Shown: positions 12,777 through 24,420 of the stretch, piece by piece
How positions within the stretch are numbered: position 1 is the first letter of the stretch
How the letters are laid out: each line of letters starts with the position of its first letter
DNA from: Apostichopus japonicus
Taxonomy: Eukaryota > Echinodermata > Holothuroidea > Aspidochirotida > Stichopodidae
Reading direction: 5' to 3'
DNA length: 64,000 bases
NCBI RefSeq assembly: GCF_037975245.1
Contig: NC_092564.1
Location: 26,828,984 to 26,892,983, forward strand
The notes under the pieces: model-generated
What the model saw: the letters and a program-made list of their open reading frames with translations, nothing else
What the model was told of the DNA's origin: nothing
Databases searched by the model: none
Program-made: the position numbers and the translations under genes

Positions 12777-15700
12777 TTAAAAGTCGCTGCAAAAGAAAAA
12801 AAATGAAATGTCGATTAGGTTCTCAAACTTGTTAGGTCTAAGTCAGGATTTTAGTACAATTCCATACTGCACATTTCAGTTTCATTATTTTATAATTCAG
12901 TTTTTGGGGATTTGTGTTTTCTTTCAAAAGTTTTACAATTAGTTGTGTTACATTTGCCACTGCATCGCAATTATTTTTCATTTCCTAAAAGCTGCAGTTT
13001 GAGTTTGATTATCTGCTCCATACGGTTGTTTTACTTAATTGTTTTCATTCTAGTGTCAATCTAACTAAAGCCATTTCAATCTAACACCCCTAATTCTAAC
13101 TAACCAGATCCATGTGTTTGATACAACCGTTTTTTAATCTGACATTTATTTAGCTCCGTATATAACACCAGACTAATACTTACGTCACCACGCAGGACTG
13201 TCGTCGCGATTTCAGTCGTGCTGTCCTCAATTTTTTATCCTGTTCTGTTTCCCCATCTAAATTGCTTTCCATTTTCATTGGCGAGGACACCTGGAAAAAA
13301 GATGAAAACTGGTATAGGTATGTGGGCTGACACTCCAAAAGGATCTTGTCATTTCTTGTTTGTTAATGGTGGCCTTCTTCGTTTCAGAAAGAGAGGCTAA
13401 AGACTCAAGTTTGTAGCCTCATGTGGCAGTGTTAATAATGGTGAGCATGGTACATTATTGAAAAGTTCTTTGAACAATCAATAAAAAAGAAGTTGCTTCC
13501 TTTTTTCCCCTTTTGCCCGATCTCATGTTACCACTGCCAAAAAACAAGATAAGATGAGAACAAAATTTGGATCAAACCTTATGGCCGTGAAATATTGAGA
13601 GCAGCATTTGTTCTTGAATTGATAGCATTGCATCTTTAAGAGCTTCTGTCAGCGAGTCCAATCCACCATGTTGAATCTCCATGGCGATGTCACCCAAACG
13701 GATCGCCCTCTCCTCTGCGCATGCCCGATCGACGAGGATTGCGTTAACCCTGTCGTATGAGTAACAAAAACGGAACAAAATATGGCTGGTTTGAATTTAA
13801 AACTGGAACCGATCCAAACAGCCCTTAGTTGGTGGTGATCCAGGCAGGGACATGAGTCACATACTTCATGATACCGCTTTACGAAAAGTTGCAAATCTCA
13901 TGCGGGCTATCAGACAATCAGAGCGGACTCTCTACAAAGAGGAAGTTACAAAGAACATACAAGTAGCATCGTTGCATACACCCTGGTATCAGATGCAAGC
14001 GACATGTGACAAGGAAACAGGACATTTCATCGTGATCTTGGGTCACCATGATCCACCGAGCTGTCACATTTGTTATGTTTGTACCCTCGAAGGTCTTGGG
14101 GGTCAGATCCCAAGTGGGATAGCCTTCACACTAGACCTTGATCTTGAATAGAGTATCATGATCCGGATCAGATACCCTGCCCGAGATCTAGTGTGAAAGC
14201 ACTCCTTGAATACCAAATCAGATAACAATAGCGTACCTCATGATACCACCAGCAAAAACTAACAAAAGAATATCTCATGGTACCACCAGAAGATGACTAC
14301 ATGATGACAGTAGCATGGGTTATGTTAACCTACTACCACGCATTAACAGTAACTTACCTACGAACCATAACTTCCAAAGAATGATCCATCACTTTTGTTG
14401 AAAATCCAAGTCCTACGCCCTGGTCGAAACAGTCAGCTTTCTAGTCAAAAAGAAAAACAAAAGGAATAAAAGTTTGAAGTGCGCATTAGGGTCATGTGTT
14501 ACCGCGATAGCTGCTGATAAATAATAATAACAATACTTATTTAGGCCTATATATAAAGCGCATTATAACGACGGTCTCAGTACGCTTTACAAGAAATGAA
14601 ATTAGAACAAATATACACATAGTAGAAGAAAAACTTAGAACAAAAACTGAATACACGAAAGGATCGAAAAAATTACAAGGTCTACTGTAATAAGTGAATT
14701 TTTAAGACGCTTTAAAAATTGTCTATGGTAGGGGCATTCCTAATGTGGGTGGGGAGAGTGTTCCAGAGTTTGGGGGCCGCTAATTGTAAAGAACGCTCAA
14801 CGTTAGCGTTAGATTGATGTTGAATGACACGCAGTAGCCTAATTGCAAATTTTTTTTTAAATTTGCATCATGCAAAGGGGGTTTGAGGACATCTCTGTTT
14901 ATGGTTTATATAATACTAACAATGGTCTAAATTCTCGGCCAAAGTTTGTCAGAGTCCACCGGATCATCATAATGTAAACTGACATACTGTACATACCAAT
15001 CATGTAGAACATGCCCAGTGCAGCTGCATACGTAATGAGCTAAGTAAATTAGCTTAATGTGTTTTCTAGACTTTTTATTTCTCTGTCTTTTTTTTAAATT
15101 TTTTTAGGTTTTGTAAAGCGCCTAGAGGCCATTTGGTATTTGGCGCTATATTAAGAACTTATTTATTAGTTATTATTAACCCTTCAAGTTGTCTGGGGTT
15201 CGTGCGTGACGAACTATCATCAAAACAGCAAAATTCTGACGTCAGACAACGAGGTGACGTATTTCCGGATTACAACCTACCGTAACGCCAGCATTCATGC
15301 GTCTGAGTTCTTCGTCTACATTAGTCTTAGATTCCATCATCAACTTCCTCTTGCCGTCAATTTCTCTTTGACCAGACGCTAAACTACGAACCTCCCATAG
15401 GCGACGACGACGCTCTCGTTCTTCCTGAAATAATGGAAAATTAAAGATTGGGACAATGGAATCTCAATTACCAATGACTCAGTTACGCCAGGTGTGGGGA
15501 GGGACCTACGTAATTTTTCCATTTCCCTGGGGAAGTGTGGGGGAGCATGGATTTTCCGCAGTTCATGAAGCATGCAAACATTTCCATTGGTTTCGTTCTT
15601 ATCCATAAATACTGGAGCAGGTTACCTAATTGCCACCCCTCGTCCTACCGCGGCTTAAAGGGTTGGCTTCATGCCCATACCCATTTCCACACCACTTATG

Positions 15701-18700
15701 CATAACAAACTTCAACCAGGGAGTTGTTCCATAACAACTCCCTGCTTTAACGAACAACTCACATGCTATTTAGTAAAGATAATAGGCCTACATGTTTTGT
15801 TATTCTATTAGGGTATCACTTCCCTATAATGATGATGTAAACTTGTATGGCGGATACTGACAGAAACATACTGTGGAGACGCAATGGGGTGCTAGGGATC
15901 TATACACTGCTAGAAACACGACGAAATGACTACATTGTTTAAAAAATAATGGCCCAATATTTGATATAGTTTGGATAAACAATGTTCACTGTACTGGTAA
16001 CATCTCCTAGGCGACAGGTGATTTTGCTAGTCTGGATCCTGGTCACTGTTACTGTGGTATAAGCTCCCTCCCTTAACAGTTACATCACTGAAGTTATAAA
16101 AACTCATCAAGTCGTTACATTTGACTTGACTCTGCATGGAGACATGCATGGTGGTGTATAGGGCTCGTCATGCCCGATCCAACCCCCTTCTTGGTATTTT
16201 ATGCCTCCTGCATCTATAATCTTACCGTCATATGGAGTTTCATGAGATTTGTAGCACTCTTGAAACTCTGAATGAACTCATCTTTCAGTTCCAAGAAAAG
16301 GTCATCGACCGCATGGTTCTCCTCCTTGTGAACCTCCTACAAACGGTGAAAGTATAATTGGAGTAATTAGTGAGGCCCAAAGAGGTAGTGACAGAGGAAA
16401 GAGGGGAAAACAAATTCAAAACAATGAAATCAGCGGATGGCTCTCGGCAATATGTATGTTAGTAATTAGTTACTCATTACGAATGAAAAGAACATAAACA
16501 TACATCTAAGTCGTTGAAAGCCCCGGATAGCTCAAACTGTATGTCTCGCCAGTACTTTGAATTCTTCGCGAGGGACGTGACACGAAGAAGAAATTGTGGG
16601 TCAGTCTGCAAAATAATAAGAACGAGGTTAACATATCAGCTGGGTAGAAGGATTTGGCTAGTATTTTAGAGTTAACTTAAAAGAATAATGAAATCTGAAT
16701 CTACAACAACAATAACTTGCTATGAAAAAAGGTTAAGAAAGAAAGGTCTGTTTTGGTTAGCTCCTTCGATTACATACATGTTACATACATAGAAAATAAC
16801 GCTCCTTTATTATTTAACTAGTTTAAATCAGACAACCCTGTATGCATAGAATGTGGCAGGTTATACTTGCAATATAAGCCATTTATTAGAGCTATTTTTA
16901 TTTAAGATATCATGGTTAATTTCGGTTAATCATGGTTTAACTTTGGCCACCATTCCTCTACCGATATGTGAATTATACTGGCTGGGAAGTATCGGAGAGT
17001 GTTTCTGGATCATTTCTGACCAAACAAATAATACCCGTTCTTGCCGTCATGTAAACTGCTGATTTGATAATGTATATTTTGAAAGACAGTGCAATTGTAA
17101 GTGTGCGTCCATCTACTATATATATGTTTTCTCCGTCATATAGACTAATTTAAATGACAACAGGGGACCAGACTGGGAGAAGGGGGCGTGCCCGTCCCCC
17201 TGGGCCCAGACTCCGTCTGCCCTGATTCTGTACGGTCAGTGGCGTAGGAAGGTACTTTTGAGTGGGGGGCTGAAGACTGATGGCCGGCCTGGGAGAGGGG
17301 TCTGAGGGGAGGGGGTTTCCCCCTCCCCTTTGGATCTTTTTTTGCATTTCCAGGTGGCCTCAGATGCAATTTGGTGCAATATAGCACACTTCAACATCCC
17401 ACTCCATTTTGTAAATAATTTTGCATTTTCACCTGGCTTTAGATGCAATTTGGTGCTCCAAATGAGATTTTTTTCTCATTTGGAAATGAAAAAGGGGTTT
17501 TCTGACTTGCGGAGCGGGGGGCGGAATGATACTTCCGCCCCCCATATTTTTCACTGGGGGGCTGGCTCCCCCAGCCCCCCCCCCCGGTTCCTACGCCCTT
17601 GTGTACGGTAACTATAGATATGTATCACCTGATCGCTATCTGTCATTTCATCGTAGAGGTGCAATCTACGGTCTTTCTCAACCTCAAACTCTTTCTCTAT
17701 GACGCCATCTTGGTATCGGCGAGTCAGCTCTATCATAAATTCATCCTTGGCGTCACCCATGTCTCTCACGAAACTTTTCTTTTCCTTTTTCAACCTCTCC
17801 TGATTAGGGGGAAAATATACATATTTGAATTCTTTGAATTTTACTGGACTTTACTAATCAACTTTCTGTCTATACACATCATGAATGTTATGAATCTAAC
17901 ACGCAAAGCATTCCAGCATTATACATTAATATTTGAAATCATCATCTAATTCCTGACAGATAAAATTGCAGAAACGTTTACGTGCAGCAGATTACGTCAC
18001 CATTGTAACACTTGTTTTCTACTTGATTGGGGTATAACAACGGCTGCACCACAGCACGCACACCTGCGCATGTCAGTAGTAAAATATTCATACATAGTCA
18101 TGTTTGGCGCGACAGGAAAACCTATAATAGCAAAAATCTTCTTTCTCTACTTGATAAAATCCGTAAATGTTTTACCGACCTCGTTTCTGGTAATAACTTG
18201 TTCCAGTTCTCTGTTAAGAGGTTTGAATATTTTTAATGCCTTTTGACTCGTTTGCTTCTGACGTCGAACCCTACGGCGTTGTTCTGCATTCATGGCACTG
18301 AGAAATGCAATAAAGGAAACTTATCCAGTATAGCAAAACCGGGTCGTAGGTTAAGGCAGGAAGAGTGGGGAGGGGGAGGGGGGTATGGAAAAATCTTAGG
18401 CTAGATTTTTTTATTAGGGGGAGATTTTGAAACCAACTTGTATATAGTTAAGAAATATCCACATGGGAATAGTTACGTGTTTCACTTTATTGGTTGGTGA
18501 GTATGGATGTGTGTGGTTGTGTATACTCCAGCCTCCAGGTCCACCCTTGACCACATGTATGCACACAGCCATAGCTATTTCACATTTCCCGCCCAAACAC
18601 ATTCAACAATGTAGCGCGAAGATTTCGAACTATTCTTATGGATATATATCCTCCCCCGTCTAACAAAGTATTTTTGGCCGTTGATTATTTTTTTGTAAAT

Positions 18701-20658
18701 TATACCGTAATGACTACTGTCCACATACGCCTGAGCACATCTGTATAAGAATCGTCAATGCAGGCATAGTTTACTCTGTGCTGATGTTTCTTAAGACAAG
18801 TGACTTTAACTTTCTAAAGATATTGAAGTATAATTTGTGCAGCTTTTCAGGGACGGGAACGCAATGAAGGCAGTTATTTTGACTTTTTTTTTATTTATTC
18901 CGCCAGGAAGTGAACATGAAATCCCTTCATTATTTTGAACTATTAGATGATTCCGTCAACCAAAGTTTTGTAGCGAAAATGTCTTCCAAATACATCGTTC
19001 ATTCAAATGTATGTAATCGTTGCCCCTTTTAATTCGTACTTCAGTGTAGACGGTTACCGCGATACTTACTCTTGAACAGCGATAATCGTTAGCTTACAGG
19101 TGGTACGTTCCAGTTGTAACGGACGGTTATTGAATTCATCTCCGTAAGTATCCTCCGGCTCTGATTCAGAGTGGTATCGTCCATCTACCTCCCAGTGGTG
19201 ACCACTGTAAAAACGAGGATCATCTTGTTGTTCGTCGTGTACCCGTTTGACGCGAGTTTCCATCTAAGACGGAAAGAAAACGAAACAGTTTGATGTTTGG
19301 ATTAGTAAGATTGCGATCTATAAAGGGCCGTATATAACATATGCCTCTCCCGATTATCGCTCCAAATCTTTTCTGAAGGAGACATCCATTGGTCAATTTA
19401 AAACACTGTTTTCTTGGTTAAATATTGTTTTATTATACTCTTTTATGTTAAGTTGGTCTAGAGAGACGGGGAGGGATTTTTTTGAGAAGACTTGTGCACA
19501 TACTCACATCCCTCCCCGCCCCTACCCCCCTCCCACTCCACCCGGTTAGTTTTTCGCCTTTTCCTAATATTTTGGGATAATAGCTATAGGGCGTCGGCTT
19601 TTCAATCCAACACCTTTGTTCATATTTGTCCAAATTGAATAAAAGGTCGGATATTGAATATCAACAAGAAGCTGCAGCATCACGTGATTCGATAATCTAA
19701 ACATAAATACGGGTAACATGCAAAACATTTATTTCCTGCCGTGGCTGCGTTCCTTGAAAATTTAACAAGACTAGCGGATTTCCCACGATCTCCACTCTTT
19801 AGTGAGATCTGCACTATACTGGGAGCAATCCTTAGTCTGTTGAAGTCTACAATTCGAAGTCTAAAGATTATTCCTAGCCTTACAAGTATTTTCCTATTCA
19901 TATGTCTTCGGTTTGTCTCTTTACGTACCTTGTAGTGCCCATCTTTACGCCGTAGGTTCGGCTTTATCTGTCTTCTAAACGACTTTTCAATTGCGGCGTC
20001 GTTATGTTTCATATTGAAACAATGTTCTTCCTCGTCAAACTCAACATCTGTGTCGTATCCATCTGATTCAACATTACAAGGGCTCTGAACATAAAAGAAA
20101 AACATTCTGAATATGACATCTGACATCATTACTTAAAAAAAAATAGACTTCAATGTTCAATGTTGATGTGCCTGCAGGCGGTTTTGTCGAAGACGGACTG
20201 CCAAAGGGAAATACTTTGATTTGGTGTTTTTACCCCCCCCCCCCTCACCTCATCTGATTCTTCTTGTGCAAGGGGGCAGCTAGCGATCTAGTTGCTGACG
20301 TGTCCCGCTTTTAAATGAGTACCGCACCGCTCGCCACCAAGTCCACGTCACTAGGCCTGGATTCGAGTCTTTTCATCAAATAACAGCATTCCCCAGAACT
20401 GAACTTCAGACGTCACTATGATTCGATCTTAAATAATTTAATTTGTAGGCAATTTGCTGATTAACATAAGCTTGAAAATGTACATGGTCGGTAGACACAA
20501 TACCATTCGTGGTACTAAAGCCTAGGCTAAAGGTCTAGTCCCAGGATAGTCCTTAATTTCATAATTATTATTCAGGGCATACTGAGATAATACAAATTAT
20601 CGACTAAAGATAGAAGACCCTGAAATGTACTTACGTAAAACTTGTAGAATGTAGCCAT
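12777..20658 (-). CDS. Unrecognised charged helical (coiled-coil) protein, about 463 aa
   Basis: Twelve minus-strand exons join in phase: 20658-20635, 20084-19929, 19263-19070, 18297-18180, 17799-17629, 16605-16504, 16336-16226, 15424-15281, 14440-14358, 13749-13578, 13290-13184 and 12786-12777. Acceptors are AG and donors GT throughout, mostly gtaag or gtac; the donors at 18180 (gtcggt) and 13578 (gtttga) are weak. The start ATG at 20658 has a good context (aacaATGG) and opens MATFYKFY. Residues 9-125 are acidic with several Tyr and His (for example SDGYDTDVEFDEEE). About residues 125-350 are Arg/Lys/Glu-rich and look helical (EERERRRRLWEV, VRRQKQTSQKAL). The tail is basic and ends in VVTDF. 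I see no signal peptide, TM segment or enzyme motif. I do not recognise the family; a cytoskeletal or ciliary role is possible but unsupported. The last two exons are the least certain. Without splicing at 13578 the frame would stop at 13572. Confidence 0.75.
14123..14199. repeat. Short inverted repeat in an intron of the coiled-coil gene
   Basis: CTTCACACTAGA at the left is mirrored by TCTAGTGTGAAAG at the right, about 60 bases apart. It may be the end of a small element. The 99-codon open frame that overlaps it on the plus strand shows no family features. Confidence 0.45.
14519..15178. mobile_element. Putative non-autonomous inverted-repeat element in an intron
   Basis: The left end (AATAATAAC, then CTTATTTAGGCCTATATATAAAGCGC in part) is mirrored at the right by GGCGCTATATTAAGAACTTATTTATTA. 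The interior includes an AGCGCCTAGAGGCCATTTGG-type tract. It sits between exons 14440-14358 and 15424-15281 and does not disturb either splice site. Class is uncertain; I did not identify a target-site duplication. Confidence 0.5.
15717..15744. repeat. Perfect 12-bp hairpin in an intron
   Basis: CAGGGAGTTGTT, a four-base loop CCAT, then the exact reverse complement AACAACTCCCTG. It lies in the intron between exons 16336-16226 and 15424-15281. It is too short for a microRNA precursor on its own. Confidence 0.6.
17237..17601. mobile_element. hAT-like MITE, 365 bp, with 8-bp target-site duplication
   Basis: The element begins CAGTGGCGTAGGAAGG and ends with the reverse complement of CAAGGGCGTAGGAACC, so the terminal inverted repeat is CA(G/A)(T/G)GGCGTAGGAA. 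A second inverted stretch (TGGGGGGCTGAAG against TGGGGGGCGGAAG) follows inward. The octamer TGTACGGT flanks it on both sides (17229-17236 and 17602-17609). An 8-bp duplication is the hallmark of the hAT superfamily. The interior is G/C-run-rich at the ends, AT-rich in the middle, and has no transposase. On the minus strand it lies about 27 bases inside the intron after the donor at 17628. Confidence 0.85.
18361..18384 (+). repeat. G-rich tract
   Basis: A GGGG-rich run in the intron between exons 19263-19070 and 18297-18180. It has at least three runs of four or more G and may form a quadruplex. Confidence 0.5.
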
Positions 20659-22450
20659 TGTTAGTCAGATAATTATAACAACGGGTGAGGAAAATGCACC
20701 GTAGTGAAAAACAAGACTGCCAAGTGAGTGGCAAACGTCAGCATACAAGCTCCAAGCTTTTATTGAATTACCAACTTTCGCGCGCAAGGTCCTTTGTGCG
20801 TATAGCAATGGCAGCGCATACTTCAAGCGACTGCGACTCCATGACGTAATAGTAGGACGAGTTCAAAGATTTTACACAGCGCTGTAGCAAATCCCTGAAA
20901 GAGTTGACGTTGGCGCGTGATCGTGGAAAAGATGGTGATTGTGCGCGTATTGAATTTTAACTCTAGTTCGGGTAAACTCTATAGTTATGTTGCATGCGGA
21001 ATACACATTTAACACTATTCACGTTATTCGCTACAGTTGTGGCATTTACGGCTCAATGCACGTTAATTGTTCTCTGTCAGCAATTAAAAATTCATGAATA
21101 TTGACACCGAGGCCGACAACCCAAACTAGGTCGCGTTGCGTATACATACACCTAGCCTAAAGTCAATGTTTTACCCCCTTGTACCATATTTTCATGCACT
21201 AGCCGGTGGGTTCTGTGAATTTTCTTTCGGTAGTGAATGGGAATTTACTTGTAAACTGGTTACTCGTTATATTTTTGCAGCAAAAGTACCAGTTTGGTTT
21301 GATACAAACGTAACCAGTGTTGGGTACAATAATTCCTCAAGCTCTTTAGCGTGTATATATATATATATATAAATCAATGACCTTTAGTTAGAGTCAGAGC
21401 GGCGGTTATGCTGGGAGTCAGAGCCGTATATAGAGAATATACGGCTCTGCTGGGAGTAAATGAATAGCGCCACTAATTTCTGTTTGAAGTACTAGGCTTT
21501 CCTGAGTCGGTTTAGAACTTTAGATAACCGGAGACACTCGTTTGTCCGTGTCGCGGCGAACCGGAGGTATAAACAAACTATTACTGTACGTGATATCCAT
21601 CTATGAGGGAATGTTATGTGACAACTCGCCAAGCAGTGTGCGATTGTCGAAACGCCCTTGAATTATTGGCTTGATTTGCTTTCGTCTCTGCGCAGTTCAC
21701 ACGCTCACGTTATGGGAACTTGAAACCCGGGTACCGTGTGTAATGGTTTATTATGTGTGAAGACTCGCGCAAAAAGAAACGTGTAATGCCGGTAATCTGA
21801 CCTAGTTTCGAATGAGGTGTAACAGAAGTGTTAGACACCACCATCGATCCCAGAAAATACACACACAGCTTGCTACCGTCGGTAATTAGACACTAGTGTA
21901 CAGTCAGTACATACAGCTACGTTCAATACCCACAATACAGTGTACATGAGAGCGTGGACACCTCAGTTCTAGCTAAAAGATAACAAGGTATCACGTTTCA
22001 TTACTGGCTGCATTTTCTAGCGACAAGAAAAAAAAACGTCATTTGCAAGCAACGGAAAGTTAACTTTTACAGAGCGCGGTTTGGTGCGAGTCTTCAATGC
22101 CTTTAAGTCAAATGGTGCATATTTAGAATATAATGTAGATCTATATAAATAGCTCTAAACGGTAGGATTTGGCAACGCAGCCCCACGGCGTCATTGCATG
22201 GGCGTAGTAGAAATATCAGAGTAACATCCCTTTAATCGTAACAAACATATCATGACTCGTTAAAAGTGAACAGACACCTGTAATGGAGGGCTCTTAAATT
22301 CCAGCCAATAACAGTGTAATCCTTTCCCTCTGACGCATCTGCATTCATTGGTATAAAACATAGCATGGCGAGCTCTATTGCTATTTGGGTATTCAGGTCT
22401 GTTATACGGTAGCCGATATGCACCATACGTAGGCTAATAACCACGTACAT
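20659..22450. promoter_or_regulatory. Presumed divergent promoter region
   Basis: This stretch lies just upstream of the minus-strand start codon at 20658 and faces the plus-strand MBD5/6 gene. It has more CpG than its surroundings (for example GCGCGTGATCG near 20915 and TCGCGGCGAACCGG near 21552) and a CRE-like TGACGTAA at 20842-20849. No TATA box is clear for either side. Assigning it to MBD5/6 as well is inference, because the first exon of that gene was not identified. Confidence 0.4.
21419..21449. repeat. Perfect 13-bp hairpin upstream of the divergent genes
   Basis: CAGAGCCGTATAT, a five-base loop AGAGA, then the exact reverse complement ATATACGGCTCTG. A partial direct repeat, GCTGGGAGT(C/A)A, stands on each side. 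The function is unknown. Confidence 0.65.
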
Positions 22451-24104
22451 CAAGTTTTACTATAAGAAAATGGATACTCAATCACTCACTGAAGGAAAAA
22501 CGCAGCATCATGTTAACGAGGAGAAGAACAAAACTAATATAAGGCTCACACTGAACCCCTCCACACCCGGCCGTCATCATTCCCTCCTCCTCAGACCTCA
22601 TCACCGCCACATTGTCCACCCCGTGCTTACCCACTACTGCTGTTTGACAAATAGATGGTACCTCGGCTTTTCCTTATCAGGATCTGTATACTGAATAACT
22701 GAATGTGGATTTTACATTACACCTTGCCCTTTTAATTGTTGTTTAGTATACAAATATTATAAAACATATGACCCTGGAATATTAACCTAACTTAATTAAG
22801 CCTGATGCGTAGGACTAAATTGGTTTAACGATGATGATGAACAGTGACTGTAGATGACGCCATTAGTGTAACCGTTAACAGTTATATCCAGTAATTTAAT
22901 ACCTTCCGAGAAAGAAGAAAATCCCTAGGCTTACCGATCGACGCATTACAAATAATTAACAATTGCAACAATATTAGCAACAAATATATACTTCGGACTC
23001 ATTTTCAAGGTATGAAAAGGATCATTTCCATTTTCCAACCACCTAGGCTTTTATGACATTAACCGCAGGTAATTGTAAAATGCAAAACACATCAGCTGTT
23101 GCTTCTGTCATTAGCACATGCTCAGATACTGCACAACTGAATACACTGAAGCATGACTAGGCTACCTAGAACTATAACACTGTTTATAACATGAGGTTAA
23201 CCCCTAGGCCTAGCTCGCCTTGGCCTTGTTGTTATTGTGTAGGTGATCGTATCTGGCCGTCTGAATTGTTGGGAGATGGGTCCGAAGGACTAACAACATA
23301 TTGTTGAAATTGATCAGCGTCAAAATAGTCTGAGCTTTGAGCCACTGCGTATGAAAGAAGTAGCGGAACCTTGATGAAAACAATTTCATTTGAAGAAAGG
23401 TAGGTAATGGCAGGATGACGTTGGCAGGAAAATGTGTGACAAATATTCCAACGTTAGCCAAGGCCAATAATATTGTTAGCCCCCTGTATTAGTAACTAGT
23501 AGTATTACCACTACTACTATGCCTAAGTATTACTAGTATTATTTGTATACTATTAGTAATAGGCTAGGATATGGCGAGTTAGACTGAGGTTCAGCCTAGA
23601 CCTAGGCTAGAGTCATTGCATTACTTAAGCCTTTTAAGGTGAAGTAATGAGTGGACCTGAAGGTTTTGTGTGTGTGTTTATGTTTGTCAGTAACAATGCA
23701 GTTTAATAGGCAAACATTAGGCATAGATAGGCCTATGGTGATACTGATGGCTGACAAAGTAACTTAGTGAAAAAAATGATGATGGATTTGGGTAGCTTGG
23801 ACAAACTCTTCCTATATCAAAAGCAAAATTGTTCTGTTGTCAAATATAGTTTGAGCACATTTATGATTAGTAGTCTTACCTGAGGTTATTTTGTTTTATG
23901 CTGTTGAGTGTACACGTTCTTTCACTAACCTAGCCTATATTGGTTTTATGCATGGAATTCTTCATATTTTTCAGTAGGCTAGGCCTGAACATGGAACAAC
24001 CTTTTTTCTCCATCTTCATGTTGTCAGTTTTGTTGTCACTGTAATGCCATATTCACCATCTGCCAACAGCTGGCTAAAAGGAAGGATTTTACCAGCCATA
24101 TACA

Positions 24105-24420
24105 ATGGACAATGGGATAAACAAAGCCCAACTGGTGTTAACCGACTGTACATAGGGTAAATAAGTATGAATGCTTAATTAACTGAACTTTGGGTAAGAG
24201 GGTCATCATTATGTAACCAATGATCGGGTAAATAAGCACCAGTGCATGATCACTTACTTAACTGGCGTTCAGGTAAAAAAGTGATGTGATGGTGCTTATT
24301 GTATGGTGCTTATTGTAAATAAGCACCATCGCATCGCTCATTTAACCAATGGTTGGGTAAGCAAGTGCGCCATTCTTACTCAATGGAAGATGGATTAAAT
24401 AGCTCCCACCTATCAAATTA
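24105..24420. repeat. Degenerate tandem array with GGGTAAATAAGCACC core
   Basis: Diverged units of about 50 bases carry GGGTAA(A)TAAG, CACCA(G/T)(T/C)GCAT and TTAACCAATG. Between 24293 and 24333 the unit occurs inverted, so GATGGTGCTTATT pairs with AATAAGCACCATC and could form a hairpin. Confidence 0.6.

Noticed and set aside
13852-14151. 99-codon plus-strand open frame inside an intron of the coiled-coil gene
   Set aside because: No family features, no fitting splice context, and it overlaps an inverted repeat.
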